DNA of 64,000 nucleotides from Georgenia sp. EYE_87 (GTDB taxonomy: Bacteria > Actinomycetota > Actinomycetes > Actinomycetales > Actinomycetaceae): contig NZ_JAHXNL010000001.1 in the NCBI RefSeq assembly GCF_023148685.1, positions 558,001 through 622,000 on the forward strand. Direction: 5' to 3'. The notes below the pieces were generated by a model. That model searched no databases and was not told the DNA's origin. It saw nothing but the letters and a program-made list of their open reading frames with translations. A program made the position numbers and the translations under genes. Of this stretch, positions 17,364 through 27,091 are shown piece by piece. Position 1 is the first letter of the stretch, and the number at the start of each line of letters is the position of its first letter.

Positions 17364-17774
17364 ATGTTGCGGATGACCAGGCAGCGCTCCGCCGTCAGCG
17401 AGCTCCTCGGGCGCACCGAGGACTTCCGCAGCGCGCAGCAGCTGCACGAGATGCTGCGGGCGGACGGCAGCTCCGTCGGCCTCGCCACCGTCTACCGCAC
17501 GCTGCAGTCGCTGGCCGAGGCCGGGCAGGTGGACGTGCTGCGCATCGACGACGGCGAGACCCTCTACCGCCGGTGCGCCCGGCAGACCCACCACCACCAC
17601 CTGGTGTGCAAGGAGTGCGGCCGGACGGTGGAGATCGAGGGTGCCACCGTCGAGCGCTGGGCCGCGAAGGTGGCGCAGGACAACGGCTTCGTGGACGTGG
17701 ACCACACGGCCGAGCTCTTCGGCACGTGCGCCGGCTGCGCCGCGCGGGAGTACACGGAGGGCACGCGTGCCTGA
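17364..17774 (+). CDS. zur: Zinc uptake regulator Zur (Fur family)
   Basis: The 136-residue Fur-family protein begins MLRMTRQRSAVSELL. A winged helix (AQQLHEMLRADGSSVGLATV then YRTLQSLAEAG) is followed by the dimerization domain with metal ligands: HHHHLVCKECG near residue 72-82 with the first CxxC, a DVDH near residue 112, and a second CxxC in GTCAGC. Two CxxC pairs make the structural zinc site. Its place in the zinc operon and the box at the znuA start identify it as Zur rather than Fur. GAGGGGG precedes the ATG; the ATG at 17373 is an alternative. Confidence 0.93.
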   Translation: MLRMTRQRSAVSELLGRTEDFRSAQQLHEMLRADGSSVGLATVYRTLQSLAEAGQVDVLRIDDGETLYRRCARQTHHHHLVCKECGRTVEIEGATVERWAAKVAQDNGFVDVDHTAELFGTCAGCAAREYTEGTRA

Positions 17775-18348
17775 GTTCCTCGCCTCCTGGCCCTTCTGGC
17801 TGACCTTCGGGTTCCTCTACCTCGGCGCCACCGTGCGGGGGCAGGCCATGTACTGGGCCGGCCGGGTGGTCACCGAGCAGACGCTGCGCCGGACGCACCC
17901 GGCCGCCGGCTGGCTGCGCCGCATCCACGACTGGCTGGAGGGCGGCGGCGCCGACCGCGGGATCACCGCGATCCGCCGGTGGGGCCTCTTCGCCGTGCCG
18001 CTGTCCTACCTGACGGTGGGCTTCCAGTCGATGATCCAGGTGGCCGCGGGGGTCCTGCGCATCACCTGGCCGCGCTACTCCCTCGCGCAGGTCCCCGGCG
18101 CCCTGGCGTGGGCGGCCATCTACTCCACCATCGGCTGGGCGGTGTGGGAGGCGGCGCTGGCCGCCGCCGCGGGCTCGCCGCTCGCCCTGGGTGCGTTGCT
18201 CTCCGTCGTCGTGGTCCTCCTGGCCACCTTCGCGATGCACCGGCGCAAGGAGCGCCGGGCCGCGAGCGTGCTGCTCGTCGCGGCGGACCGGGACGGCGGA
18301 CGCGGCCCCGACGACGCCGCCGCCCGCGCGTCGCACCCCGACCGCTGA
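17767..18348 (+). CDS. DedA/VTT-family membrane protein
   Basis: The 193-residue protein overlaps the end of zur by 8 bp and probably belongs to the same operon. It has an N-terminal membrane segment (WPFWLTFGFLYLGATVRGQA) and the central DedA/SNARE-associated (VTT) pattern: RRWGLFAVPLSYLTVGFQSM, AAGVLRITWPRYSLAQVPGA, followed by two more membrane segments. DedA proteins act as lipid scramblases/flippases, including for undecaprenyl phosphate in some bacteria. Whether this member does so, or is tied to zinc, cannot be read. The Arg residues usual in the family are partly present. The tail is charged and cytoplasmic. Confidence 0.75.
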   Translation: MPEFLASWPFWLTFGFLYLGATVRGQAMYWAGRVVTEQTLRRTHPAAGWLRRIHDWLEGGGADRGITAIRRWGLFAVPLSYLTVGFQSMIQVAAGVLRITWPRYSLAQVPGALAWAAIYSTIGWAVWEAALAAAAGSPLALGALLSVVVVLLATFAMHRRKERRAASVLLVAADRDGGRGPDDAAARASHPDR

Positions 18349-18359
18349 CGTCGGGTCAG

Positions 18360-18387
18360 GCCGTCGGCGACCACCCTGCCCGACGGC
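18360..18387. terminator. Hairpin between convergent DedA-like gene and uppS
   Basis: GCCGTCGG (18360-18367) pairs perfectly with CCGACGGC (18380-18387) around a 12-base loop in the 43-bp gap between two convergent genes. There is no T-run on either side. It may serve as a bidirectional terminator of the intrinsic, tract-less type discussed for actinobacteria. Confidence 0.45.
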
Positions 18388-18391
18388 GGGG

Positions 18392-19180
18392 TCAGGCCGT
18401 CGCGGGGCGGTCCACCGCGCCGCCGTAGCGGCGGTCCCGCCGCGCGTAGGTCTCCACCGCCCGCCACAGGGTGCGGCGGTCGACGTCGGGCCACGCGTCG
18501 TCGATGAAGACCATCTCCGCGTAGGCCGACTGCCACAGCATGAAGTTGGACGTACGCTGCTCGCCGCCCGTCCTGAGGAACATGTCGACGTCGGGCAGCT
18601 CGGGCTCGTCCAGGTACCTGGCGACCGTGCGCTCCGTGACGCGCGCGGGGTCCAGCCGGCCCGCGGCGACCTCGCGGGCGATGGCGGCCGCGGCGTCGGC
18701 GATCTCGGCCCGCCCGCCGTAGTTCACGCACATGGTCAGGGTGCACACCTCGTTGTCCCGGGTCTGCTCCTCCGCTCGCTCGAGCTCGGCGATCACGGAC
18801 CGCCACAGCCGCGGCCGGCGCCCGGCCCAGCGCACCCGGACCCCCCACTCGTCCATCTGGTCGCGGCGCCGGTGCAGGACCTCCCGGTTGAAGCCCATCA
18901 GGAAGCGCACCTCCTCCGGCGAGCGCTTCCAGTTCTCGGTGGAGAACGCGTAGGCGGAGACGTGCGTGATGCCCAGCTCGATCGCCCCGGCGACCACCTC
19001 GAGCAGCGCCGCCTCGCCCGCCTTGTGGCCCTCGACGCGGGGCAGCCCGCGCGCGTTGGCCCAGCGACCGTTGCCGTCCATGACGACGGCGACGTGCCGG
19101 GGCACGAACCGCGGGTCCATGCGCGGGGCCACCTCGCCGGAGGGGTGCGGCGGCGGCGGGACGGGGGCCGGCCGGGTCAT
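18392..19180 (-). CDS. uppS: Isoprenyl transferase (undecaprenyl/polyprenyl diphosphate synthase)
   Basis: The 262-residue cis-prenyltransferase makes the C50-C55 polyprenyl carrier lipid for cell-wall synthesis. Family motifs are intact: [20 protein letters not shown] with the catalytic Asp, [33 protein letters not shown], and the C-terminal [20 protein letters not shown] with the Arg and Glu that bind isopentenyl diphosphate and magnesium. The ATG at 19180 overlaps the recO stop (ATGA), so recO and uppS are cotranscribed. Chain length is not predictable from this view. Confidence 0.95.
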   Translation of the reverse strand: MTRPAPVPPPPHPSGEVAPRMDPRFVPRHVAVVMDGNGRWANARGLPRVEGHKAGEAALLEVVAGAIELGITHVSAYAFSTENWKRSPEEVRFLMGFNREVLHRRRDQMDEWGVRVRWAGRRPRLWRSVIAELERAEEQTRDNEVCTLTMCVNYGGRAEIADAAAAIAREVAAGRLDPARVTERTVARYLDEPELPDVDMFLRTGGEQRTSNFMLWQSAYAEMVFIDDAWPDVDRRTLWRAVETYARRDRRYGGAVDRPATA

Positions 19181-19908
19181 GCGCGCTCGACCAGCCGCAG
19201 GGAGCGCAGCTGCCGTTCGAGGTGCCACTGCAGGTACGACGCCACGAGGCCGGAGGCCTCCTTCCGGTGCCTGGTGTCGGAGGCGTCCGCGTCGGCCCAC
19301 TCTCCCGAGAGCAGCGCGCCGAGCAGGGACATGGTCTCGCGGGCCGGCGAGGCGGAGCCGGGCGGCCGGCAGCCGTCGCACACCGACCCGCCCGCGGCGG
19401 CGTTGAAGGCACGGTGCGGTCCGTCGGCCCCGCAGCGGGCGCAGTCGTAGCAGCTGGGTGCCCAGCCGGCCACGGAGAGGGACCGCAGGAGGTAGGAGTC
19501 GAGCACGAGCGAGGGGGCGTGGCGGCGGGTGGCGAGGGCGTGCAGGGCGCCGATCAGCAGCAGGTACTGCTGCGGCGCGGGCTCCCGCTCGATCTCGGTC
19601 AGGCGGCCCGCGGTCTCGGCCATCGCGGTGGCCGTGGTGTACAGGGAGTAGTCGGCACCGAGGGAACGCCCGTACGGCGCGATGGTCTCCACCTGGGTGA
19701 TCGTGTCGAGGTTGCGGCCCAGGTGCAGCTGCACGTCGATGACGCCGAACGGCTCGAGGCGCGCCCCGAACTTGCTGGAGGTGCGCCGCACCCCCTTGGC
19801 GACGGCGCGCACCTGGCCGTGCTCGCGGGTGAGCAGGGTGATGATCCGGTCGGCCTCACCGAGCTTGTGGGTGCGCAGCACCACAGCCTCGTCCCGGTAG
19901 AGCTTCAC
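19177..19908 (-). CDS. recO: DNA repair protein RecO
   Basis: The 243-residue protein helps load RecA in the RecFOR pathway. It has the N-terminal OB-fold pattern ([40 protein letters not shown]) and a helical C-terminal domain holding a zinc site from CYDCARCG and CDGC. The start is GTG; GATGAT lies six bases upstream and overlaps the stop codon of the preceding gene, suggesting an internal leaderless promoter in addition to read-through. It precedes uppS, the common actinobacterial order. Confidence 0.93.
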   Translation of the reverse strand: MKLYRDEAVVLRTHKLGEADRIITLLTREHGQVRAVAKGVRRTSSKFGARLEPFGVIDVQLHLGRNLDTITQVETIAPYGRSLGADYSLYTTATAMAETAGRLTEIEREPAPQQYLLLIGALHALATRRHAPSLVLDSYLLRSLSVAGWAPSCYDCARCGADGPHRAFNAAAGGSVCDGCRPPGSASPARETMSLLGALLSGEWADADASDTRHRKEASGLVASYLQWHLERQLRSLRLVERA

Positions 19909-19914
19909 CGTCCC

Positions 19915-19920
19915 ATCATC
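19915..19920 (-). promoter_or_regulatory. Possible -10 hexamer for leaderless recO
   Basis: GATGAT on the minus strand is followed by GGGACG and the recO GTG. It overlaps the stop codon of the upstream gene. The first base deviates from TANNNT. Confidence 0.35.
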
Positions 19921-21130
19921 CCAGGTCGTCCGGCGGGCCGCCGGACCGCGCCCGGCGAGCCTCGCGCCGTGCGCGCAGGCGTGGCGCCAGGGCGCGCCCT
20001 GCCTCCAGCACGACGAGGGCGCCGTGGGCGACGACGTCGACCCAGGCCGCGGCGGTCAGGTACCACGGCGCCGCCCCGCTGCCGATCGTGGGCCCGAGGT
20101 CGACCGCCCCGAGCAGGGCCGCGGCCACGAGGTAGTGCAGCAGGCCGGAGGCCTGCCCGCCGTCCGGCAGGGGTGAGCTCCACCCGCGAGCGTCGGTCAG
20201 CACCCCGTGGACAACGGTCCAGCTCCGCCAGGCGAGCAGCACGGGCAGGAGGACGGCGACCAGCGCCACCAGTGCGAGCAGCAGGGTCCGCAGCGGCCCG
20301 CCGGTGAGCGCCAGGGCGGCGACCGCCCCACCGAGCGCGACCCACGCGGCGGCGGTGGCCCGGCCGAACCTCCGCGGGCCGAACGCCCGCCGCACCGTCG
20401 TCGTCAGCCGCCCGGCGACCGCCCCGGCGGTACCGCCCAGGCGGGTCCCGACCCAGTCCTGCGGCGGGAACGCCTCACCCGACGGCGCCCGGCTTCCTCC
20501 CGACGTCCGCGCTCCCCCGCGTGCCCGCGGTTCCCCGGGCGCCTCGGCCGGACCCTCGACGACGATCTCGAGATCCTGCACGAGCCGCTCGGCGAGCCGC
20601 TCGAGCCCCGCCATGCCGGACTCGTCGTCCCAGGTGAGCGTCAGGACGACGGCGTCGCGCGACCACCTCGGGACGACGACCGCGACGACCCGCACGTCCG
20701 GGCCGGTGCCGGCGTCCCAGGTCCGGGTGGAGAGCAGGGCCACCGGCCCGTGCGGGCTGTCGACGGTTCGATGGCCCGGGCTGACCGGCTGCCCGGGCTC
20801 GACGGGCGGTGGGCTCTGGAGGCGGGCGCGGGCCCTGCCGGTGGCGCGGGAGAGGGCGCGCCGCTCCAGCAGGAGCGTGGGCGGACGTCGGTGGGCCCCG
20901 ACCCCCGCGGCGAGGCCACCCGTCGGACTGGTGCCACCTGTCGGGCCGGCCGACGTCGGGGCTGCCGAGGGATCGAGGACGGCGACGGTGACGTCACCGC
21001 CCGGCGGTTCGAGGACGCCCCAGGGGTCGGCGAAGAGGGGCGGTCCGCCGTCGCCGAGGACGCTGGTGTCGCGCTGCGCGCGCCAGCCCGGCGGGAGACG
21101 CCAGTCGCGGACGTACCCGCTCCGGCTCAA
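19916..21130 (-). CDS. Uncharacterised protein with C-terminal membrane segments
   Basis: Not assigned to a known family. The product (about 404 residues) has a soluble N-terminal half, a proline/glycine/arginine-rich linker (residues about 190-235) and about four membrane segments in the C-terminal 150 residues ([60 protein letters not shown]). The chosen start is a TTG that overlaps the stop of the preceding gene as TTGA, as no ATG/GTG fits and the opening [20 protein letters not shown] looks like real protein. In its N-terminal half [20 protein letters not shown] and [20 protein letters not shown] recall the end of the small type VII-associated proteins in this window. It is probably a membrane partner of the preceding gene. 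Confidence 0.6.
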   Translation of the reverse strand: MSRSGYVRDWRLPPGWRAQRDTSVLGDGGPPLFADPWGVLEPPGGDVTVAVLDPSAAPTSAGPTGGTSPTGGLAAGVGAHRRPPTLLLERRALSRATGRARARLQSPPPVEPGQPVSPGHRTVDSPHGPVALLSTRTWDAGTGPDVRVVAVVVPRWSRDAVVLTLTWDDESGMAGLERLAERLVQDLEIVVEGPAEAPGEPRARGGARTSGGSRAPSGEAFPPQDWVGTRLGGTAGAVAGRLTTTVRRAFGPRRFGRATAAAWVALGGAVAALALTGGPLRTLLLALVALVAVLLPVLLAWRSWTVVHGVLTDARGWSSPLPDGGQASGLLHYLVAAALLGAVDLGPTIGSGAAPWYLTAAAWVDVVAHGALVVLEAGRALAPRLRARREARRARSGGPPDDLG

Positions 21131-21708
21131 GCGGGCTCCTCTGTCACGGTCAGGCCGTGCGCCATGAGGCTGGTCTCGGCCATGAGCGCGGGCTGGAGCT
21201 CGGGGTAGCGCGAGGTGATCTCCAGCTCGAAGATGCTTCCCGTCCCCTCGGGAAAGACGGTGGTCGCGAGCCGCACCACACTGCGCATCCCCCACTTCCT
21301 GCGCCAGATCTCGTTGGTCAGCACCAGCTGTCCTGCGGGGACCGTCGCCAGGGAGACCTCACGGTGCTGGTACACCCGCTGGGCGTCCGGGCCGACCTTC
21401 TTCACCTGGTCGAGGTAGCGGCGGGCGTCGAGCACCGTGCCGTTCTCCTCCGGGCGCGGCCAGCGCGACAGCCGCAGGCTGGCGGTCACCAGGCCGGTCC
21501 GCGGGTCAGGTACCCGCAGGCCGGCCTGGACGGCCGTCCCCCGGAGCTCCTCGAGCTCCTTCTCCAGCACGCCGACCGCCTGGGTCACCGACAGTCCGGC
21601 GCGCCGGGTGGTGGCCGCCGCGGCACGCAGGGCCACGACGTCGGGGCTCCCCGGCTCCCAGACCACCCAGCCCTCGGGCAGCTCCATCCGCCAGGTGATG
21701 CCCGCCAT
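21127..21708 (-). CDS. Small soluble protein related to the type VII accessory proteins at 26.5-27.8 kb
   Basis: The 193-residue product begins MAGITWRMELPEGWVVWEPG and ends with a strand-helix pattern (SVVRLATTVFPEGTGSIFEL, then a helix ELQPALMAETSLMAHGL). This layout, an opening (L/V)P(E/P)GW(V)xxP, a helical middle and a final strand pair plus helix, is shared with the products of 27088-27795 and 26513-27091. The shape recalls the PsbP/Mog1/DUF1795 fold, but that is inference. GGGGAG precedes the ATG. It starts 10 bp after leuA on the same strand and is coupled to the membrane protein that follows. Function unknown; possible chaperone or accessory factor for the secretion locus. Confidence 0.6.
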   Translation of the reverse strand: MAGITWRMELPEGWVVWEPGSPDVVALRAAAATTRRAGLSVTQAVGVLEKELEELRGTAVQAGLRVPDPRTGLVTASLRLSRWPRPEENGTVLDARRYLDQVKKVGPDAQRVYQHREVSLATVPAGQLVLTNEIWRRKWGMRSVVRLATTVFPEGTGSIFELEITSRYPELQPALMAETSLMAHGLTVTEEPA

Positions 21709-21718
21709 GCCGCTCCCC

Positions 21719-23539
<1,821 letters not shown>

Positions 23540-23558
<19 letters not shown>

Positions 23559-23596
23559 CACGGAAGGAGCAGCAGGTGCTGCCCGTGGTGAGCCAT
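23540..23596 (-). CDS. leuA leader peptide (18 residues, four consecutive Leu)
   Basis: This tiny gene reads MAHHGQHLLLLPCRDEAN and stops at TAA; the four leucines are CTG CTG CTC CTT. It ends 63 bp before the leuA start, and its second half forms one arm of the leader stem. A run of codons for the end product of the pathway is the hallmark of ribosome-mediated attenuation. A TAGGGT hexamer lies 12 bases before the ATG, so the message would have almost no 5' leader. The peptide itself is not expected to have a function. Confidence 0.75.
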
Positions 23597-23608
23597 GCGC
23601 ACGCAGCG

Positions 23609-23614
23609 ACCCTA
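23609..23614 (-). promoter_or_regulatory. Probable leuA transcript -10
   Basis: TAGGGT on the minus strand stands 12 bases before the leader-peptide ATG; GTGACG 18 bases further upstream is a plausible -35. The start point would fall about five bases before the ATG. Confidence 0.5.
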
Positions 23615-23702
23615 GCGCGCACGCGCGCCCGTCGTCACTTCCCGGCCCGGGCCGTCTCAGGATCTGGGGTCTCGCGCCCGCACCTCGTCCTCGCGAGGCC
23701 GG

Positions 23703-24905
23703 TCACGGTGCTCCGCGCAGCACGGTGCTCTCGATCTCGGGGTCGGTCTCGTCGGCCGCGACGGCGAGAACGGTGGCGCCGGCGCGGACCCGGGCTCCCG
23801 GCGGCACCTTCGTCTCCTCCCAGGCGGCCAGCCGCCGCTCGCCGTGCGCGGTGACGACGGTGGTGCCGTTGGTCGACGCCCGGTCGGTGACCCAGACGCC
23901 CGCGGGGGTCACGCGCACCGTCAGGTGGGTCTTGGACATCGTCGGGTCCTCGACGGCGAGCGTGCGGTCGATCCGCTCGCCGGCGCGCGCGGCCGGGGCC
24001 CGACCGACGAGGGTCGTGCCCGGCTCGAGGAGCCGCCCCCCGAGGCGGACCTGCACCACCTCCGAGCGGTGCGGGCGGGGCGCGACGGGCGCGGCCGGAA
24101 GGCGCGGGTCGGCGTCGGTCGGCGGTTCCGGGGTGGCCGGGCCGGCGTATGCCGCAGCTTCGGCGGGGACGGCTGGCGCCCGGTCGGTCTCGGCGCTGCC
24201 GTGGAGCTCGCGCAGGGCCGCGGCCTCCTGCGACGGTGCGGCCCGCCCGCTCAGCGCGGCGCGCACCCGCCGCCAGCCGCGCCAGCTGGTGGCCGCCGCG
24301 GTCCAGGAGACCCCGGCCCCGAGGACCGACGCGAGCAGCACCCCAAGGTCGGCCGTGGTCGAGTAGGGCGCGAGGACGTCGATCCCGTCGCGCACCACGT
24401 CGACCGTCCACACCACCGCCACCCCCGCGGCGACGACGGCGGCGACCAGACGAGGTGCCAGGCTCACGGCGGGATCGTCCGAGCCCCGGGCCGGCGGTGC
24501 CGTGGGGACGGACCCGGGCACGCGCCTGGCACCGTCCGCGCGGATCAGGAGCGGGAGCAGCGCCCACAGCGCCAGACCGCGGGAGAGTTTCGAGCCCACG
24601 ACCGCAACTGCGATGCCGACGCCGACGCCCAGCACCAGCAGCAGACCTCCGACGACGGCGGCAGCCGTCCCGGTCAGCCCGAGGGCCGTCTCGTCACCCG
24701 CCCCTGCCCGCAGCACCGTCGCGCCGACGAGGCCCGCCAGCCAGGCCAGTGCCCCGGTGCCGAGCCGGCCGAGGTCGGTGTAGGCCGGGAGCAGCGTCCG
24801 CATCGCCACCTGACGACGGATCAGCATCGAGCCGTAGGTGGTCCAGTCCCGCCGGAAGTCGGCGGGGTCGAGGAAGTTCCTGGCCGGCGCGGGGACGAGG
24901 AGCAT
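23703..24905 (-). CDS. Membrane protein with C-terminal FHA domain
   Basis: The 400-residue protein has about four membrane segments in its first 190 residues (LGTGALAWLAGLVGATVLRA, GGLLLVLGVGVGIAVAVVGS, LVAAVVAAGVAVVWTVDVVR), a linker rich in Ala/Pro, and an FHA phosphothreonine-binding domain from about 285 to 385 with the core residues TLVGRAPAAR, TMSKTHLTV and ASTNGT. The start MLLVPAPARNFLDPADFRRD resembles a cytoplasmic anchor. It ends the type VII-like locus on the minus strand, after the two WXG100 genes and before leuA, and is likely a phosphorylation-controlled membrane component. The kinase at 46441-47985 is the obvious partner, which is inference. Confidence 0.75.
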   Translation of the reverse strand: MLLVPAPARNFLDPADFRRDWTTYGSMLIRRQVAMRTLLPAYTDLGRLGTGALAWLAGLVGATVLRAGAGDETALGLTGTAAAVVGGLLLVLGVGVGIAVAVVGSKLSRGLALWALLPLLIRADGARRVPGSVPTAPPARGSDDPAVSLAPRLVAAVVAAGVAVVWTVDVVRDGIDVLAPYSTTADLGVLLASVLGAGVSWTAAATSWRGWRRVRAALSGRAAPSQEAAALRELHGSAETDRAPAVPAEAAAYAGPATPEPPTDADPRLPAAPVAPRPHRSEVVQVRLGGRLLEPGTTLVGRAPAARAGERIDRTLAVEDPTMSKTHLTVRVTPAGVWVTDRASTNGTTVVTAHGERRLAAWEETKVPPGARVRAGATVLAVAADETDPEIESTVLRGAP

Positions 24906-25020
24906 GAAGCCAGTCTGCCGTGTTTCGGCCGACTCGTCCCCGAAGTTCCGAGGGTGCCGACCGGCCCAGGACCACCGGTCGTTGCAGGAATGGCGGCGGG
25001 CACGGACGGTTGCGTCCGTG

Positions 25021-25493
25021 CCCGCGGGTGGCCGGGCGGTTCCCGGCCGGCGGTCAGATGCCCGCGGCCAGCTGCGAGTCCGTGTCGGCCAGCGCCTGCG
25101 CGGCGTTGACCAGGTACTGCGACAGGTCCTGCAGCCCCTCGATCGTCGACTGCGCCCCCGTGGTGAACTGCTGGTAGGACTCGTTGAACCGCACCGACGC
25201 CTGGTCGGTGACGAACCCCGACTCCACCAGGCCCTGGATCTGCGCCTGCAGCCGGTTCAGGTCCGCGATGATCTGGTCCTTCGCGGTGACCAGGTTGTTG
25301 GCCTCACGCTGCATCTCGTCGTAGGAGACGTTGATGTTCGACATCGTGCGTCATTCCCCCTCTTCGGTTCACGTCCCGCCGCCAGCCGACGAGATCCGCT
25401 GAGAACATTCCTACCGGTCCGAAACAGCCCGTGTCGCCCACTACCCATGGGGACAACTCCCCGCGGGTCCCGACCCCATGGGGACGACTCCCT
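25021..25493. repeat. Tandem duplication carrying a WXG100 gene, copy 1
   Basis: About 470 bp here is repeated at 25656-26127, offset by 634 bp. Between the two copies I see one single-base indel just after the gene's stop codon, one silent change inside the gene and a few changes at the far end. The near identity, including the non-coding upstream part, implies a recent duplication or ongoing gene conversion. Confidence 0.9.
25054..25344 (-). CDS. WXG100-family protein (EsxA-like), copy 1
   Basis: The 96-residue protein (MSNINVSYDEMQREANNLVT onward) has the size and helix-turn-helix hairpin pattern of WXG100 proteins, which are secreted by type VII systems, usually as dimers. The turn carries ESGFVTDQASVRF in place of the W-x-G motif, so the Trp is replaced by Ser. 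The second half is a single long amphipathic helix. The protein is identical to the product of 25688-25978. GAGGGGG precedes the ATG by 12 bases. It lies on the duplicated segment and shares the upstream palindromes, so both copies should be expressed alike. Confidence 0.88.
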   Translation of the reverse strand: MSNINVSYDEMQREANNLVTAKDQIIADLNRLQAQIQGLVESGFVTDQASVRFNESYQQFTTGAQSTIEGLQDLSQYLVNAAQALADTDSQLAAGI

Positions 25494-25687
25494 GCCGACC
25501 CCGACCTCAAGGGGACAGCTCCCCGCACTGACGACAGCCGGCCGGGGCGGACGGTCCGCGTAGCTCCCCCTGCGTGCCACGTGGTCGGTCCGGCCCCGGC
25601 CGGCTGGTGCGTCTGGTGCTGACAGGTCTGATGCTGCGGGGACTCGGCGTCCCCACCCGCGGGTGGCCGGGCGGTCCCGGCCGGCGG
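25345..25687. other. Gene-free 343 bp between the two WXG100 copies
   Basis: This stretch holds the upstream region of copy 1 (Shine-Dalgarno, a TAGGAAT sequence at about 25408-25415 on the minus strand that could be part of a promoter), the three phased palindromes at 25446-25524, and about 160 bp of GC-rich sequence with no recognisable gene. Confidence 0.6.
25446..25524. repeat. Three GGGGACAACTCCCC-type palindromes at 31-bp period, copy 1
   Basis: CATGGGGACAACTCCCC (25446-25462), CATGGGGACGACTCCCT (25477-25493) and CAAGGGGACAGCTCCCC (25508-25524) follow each other at exactly 31 bp, about three helical turns. Each is an inverted repeat GGGGA/TCCCC. They lie 100-180 bp upstream of the WXG100 start. 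They could be operator sites or a dispersed palindromic repeat. Confidence 0.75.
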
Positions 25688-25978
25688 TCAGATGCCCGCG
25701 GCCAGCTGCGAGTCCGTGTCGGCCAGCGCCTGCGCGGCGTTGACCAGGTACTGCGACAGGTCCTGCAGCCCCTCGATCGTCGACTGCGCACCCGTGGTGA
25801 ACTGCTGGTAGGACTCGTTGAACCGCACCGACGCCTGGTCGGTGACGAACCCCGACTCCACCAGGCCCTGGATCTGCGCCTGCAGCCGGTTCAGGTCCGC
25901 GATGATCTGGTCCTTCGCGGTGACCAGGTTGTTGGCCTCACGCTGCATCTCGTCGTAGGAGACGTTGATGTTCGACAT
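25688..25978 (-). CDS. WXG100-family protein (EsxA-like), copy 2
   Basis: Identical in all 96 residues to the protein from 25054-25344, with one silent difference (a Gly codon, GGG versus GGT). As the copies share their upstream DNA, they are expected to raise gene dosage rather than add a new function. Two different partners would be expected for a heterodimeric EsxA/EsxB pair, so these are better explained as a homodimeric substrate, with the WXG100-like protein at 29746-30060 as the other candidate. Confidence 0.88.
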   Translation of the reverse strand: MSNINVSYDEMQREANNLVTAKDQIIADLNRLQAQIQGLVESGFVTDQASVRFNESYQQFTTGAQSTIEGLQDLSQYLVNAAQALADTDSQLAAGI

Positions 25979-26079
25979 CGTGCGTCATTCCCCCTCTTCG
26001 GTTCACGTCCCGCCGCCAGCCGACGAGATCCGCTGAGAACATTCCTACCGGTCCGAAACAGCCCGTGTCGCCCACTACC

Positions 26080-26127
26080 CATGGGGACAACTCCCCGCGG
26101 GTCCCGACCCCATGGGGACAACTCCCC
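26080..26127. repeat. Two GGGGACAACTCCCC palindromes at 31-bp period, copy 2
   Basis: CATGGGGACAACTCCCC occurs at 26080-26096 and again, identical, at 26111-26127, 31 bp apart. Weaker echoes follow near 26142 and 26173. They stand in the same position relative to the second WXG100 gene as the set at 25446-25524. Confidence 0.75.
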
Positions 26128-26207
26128 ACCGGCCCCGAGGCGAGACGATCCCCGCGGGCCGGGAGACGAGACAGCTCACCCGCGAGCCTCCGGACCGCCG
26201 GGACGCG

Positions 26208-26516
26208 TCAGGTGAGCGCCGCGAAGAGCAGGGCCCCGACGATGATCGCCGTGCTCGTGGCGCACAGCAGCAGCCCGAGCCTGCCGACCCAGGACGCCGT
26301 GCCCCCGCGCCGCGCGGCACGGACCGCCGGGACCAGACCGACCGGGCCCAGCCCGAGGACGCCGAGCAGCAGGGCGGCGACGGCGGACCCGCCCGCCCCG
26401 ACGCCGACGACGTCCCGTTCCTGGCTCGTCAGCTCGTCCCCGCGGCCGGACCGGGCCAGGGCGGCGAGCTCCTGGTAGGGCCGCTGCGGCGGGGCCGCAG
26501 GGTCGTCTCGCGTCAT
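26208..26516 (-). CDS. Small two-segment membrane protein
   Basis: The 102-residue protein has a hydrophilic N-terminus and two membrane segments: GVGAGGSAVAALLLGVLGLG and RLGLLLCATSTAIIVGALLF, joined by a basic loop (AVRAARRGGTA). The pattern resembles DUF4190-type small membrane proteins but I cannot confirm this. Its ATG overlaps the stop of the preceding gene (ATGA) and AGGAG is well placed, so it is translated with the accessory-protein genes. Last gene of the run from the ATPase before the WXG100 copies. Function unknown. Confidence 0.65.
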   Translation of the reverse strand: MTRDDPAAPPQRPYQELAALARSGRGDELTSQERDVVGVGAGGSAVAALLLGVLGLGPVGLVPAVRAARRGGTASWVGRLGLLLCATSTAIIVGALLFAALT

Positions 26517-27091
26517 GATTCTCCTGTCGGGTCCGCGGCTCCGGCCGGGTCCGCCTCGAGCCAGAGGTTGTCGGCGAAGTCGTCCAGCTCCTCGATCATG
26601 CCCACGGCGTGGCCGGGGTCGAGCGTGGCGAGCGTGAGGAGCACGGTCGTCCCGCCCTCGAGGTCCCAGCGGTACGCGACCGTCACCAGCAGGTCGTCGG
26701 TGCCGGGGTGCGCCCGGCCCGCGGACACCGTGCGCGTCGCCGGTCCGAGGTGCGCCGCCTCGATGACGTCGGCCGCGGGCGCGAGCGGCGAGGCGGGTGC
26801 CTCGAGCTCCGCGAGTCCGGCCGTGGGACCGGTCAGCAGCCGGGCTTTGGCCATGCGGCTCAGGTCCTCGGGCAGGTAGACGTAGACGGCGCCGTCGTGA
26901 CCGGCCTCGCTCTCCGCGAGGTCCTGCAGAAGGCGGGCGAGCACCTCGCGGCCGGCTTCGTCGGCGGGTCCGTAGTCGGCGGCGACGGCCCGGGCCCACG
27001 CGGCCGGGCCGTCCCCGCGGCGGTCGGGGTAGTCGCCCGGCACGCGGACCCACACGGCCGGGTCGGGGCTGGCCACCAGGGACGCGCTCAT
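26513..27091 (-). CDS. Type VII-associated small soluble protein
   Basis: The 192-residue product begins MSASLVASPDPAVWVRVPGD. A helical middle (ADEAGREVLARLLQDLAESE) is followed by DGAVYVYLPEDLSRMAKARL and a final strand pair and helix (VTVAYRWDLEGGTTVLLTLA, then HAVGMIEELDDFADNLWLEA). The order of elements matches the product of the next gene upstream and that at 21127-21708, suggesting three divergent relatives. It lacks signal peptide and membrane segments. Start and stop overlap the neighbours by four bases. An accessory or chaperone role for secretion substrates is a guess from context. Confidence 0.6.
   Translation of the reverse strand: MSASLVASPDPAVWVRVPGDYPDRRGDGPAAWARAVAADYGPADEAGREVLARLLQDLAESEAGHDGAVYVYLPEDLSRMAKARLLTGPTAGLAELEAPASPLAPAADVIEAAHLGPATRTVSAGRAHPGTDDLLVTVAYRWDLEGGTTVLLTLATLDPGHAVGMIEELDDFADNLWLEADPAGAADPTGES

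Larger units (their letters stand above)
25656..26127. repeat. Tandem duplication carrying a WXG100 gene, copy 2
   Basis: Second copy of the segment at 25021-25493; see that entry for the differences. Similarity fades at about 26118-26127 on one side and near 25656 on the other. Confidence 0.9.

Noticed and set aside
25446-25524. Regularly spaced short repeats that look like a CRISPR array
   Set aside because: The repeats are only 17 bp, the intervening 14 bp are similar to each other, just three units are present and there are no cas genes; palindromic sites are a better reading.
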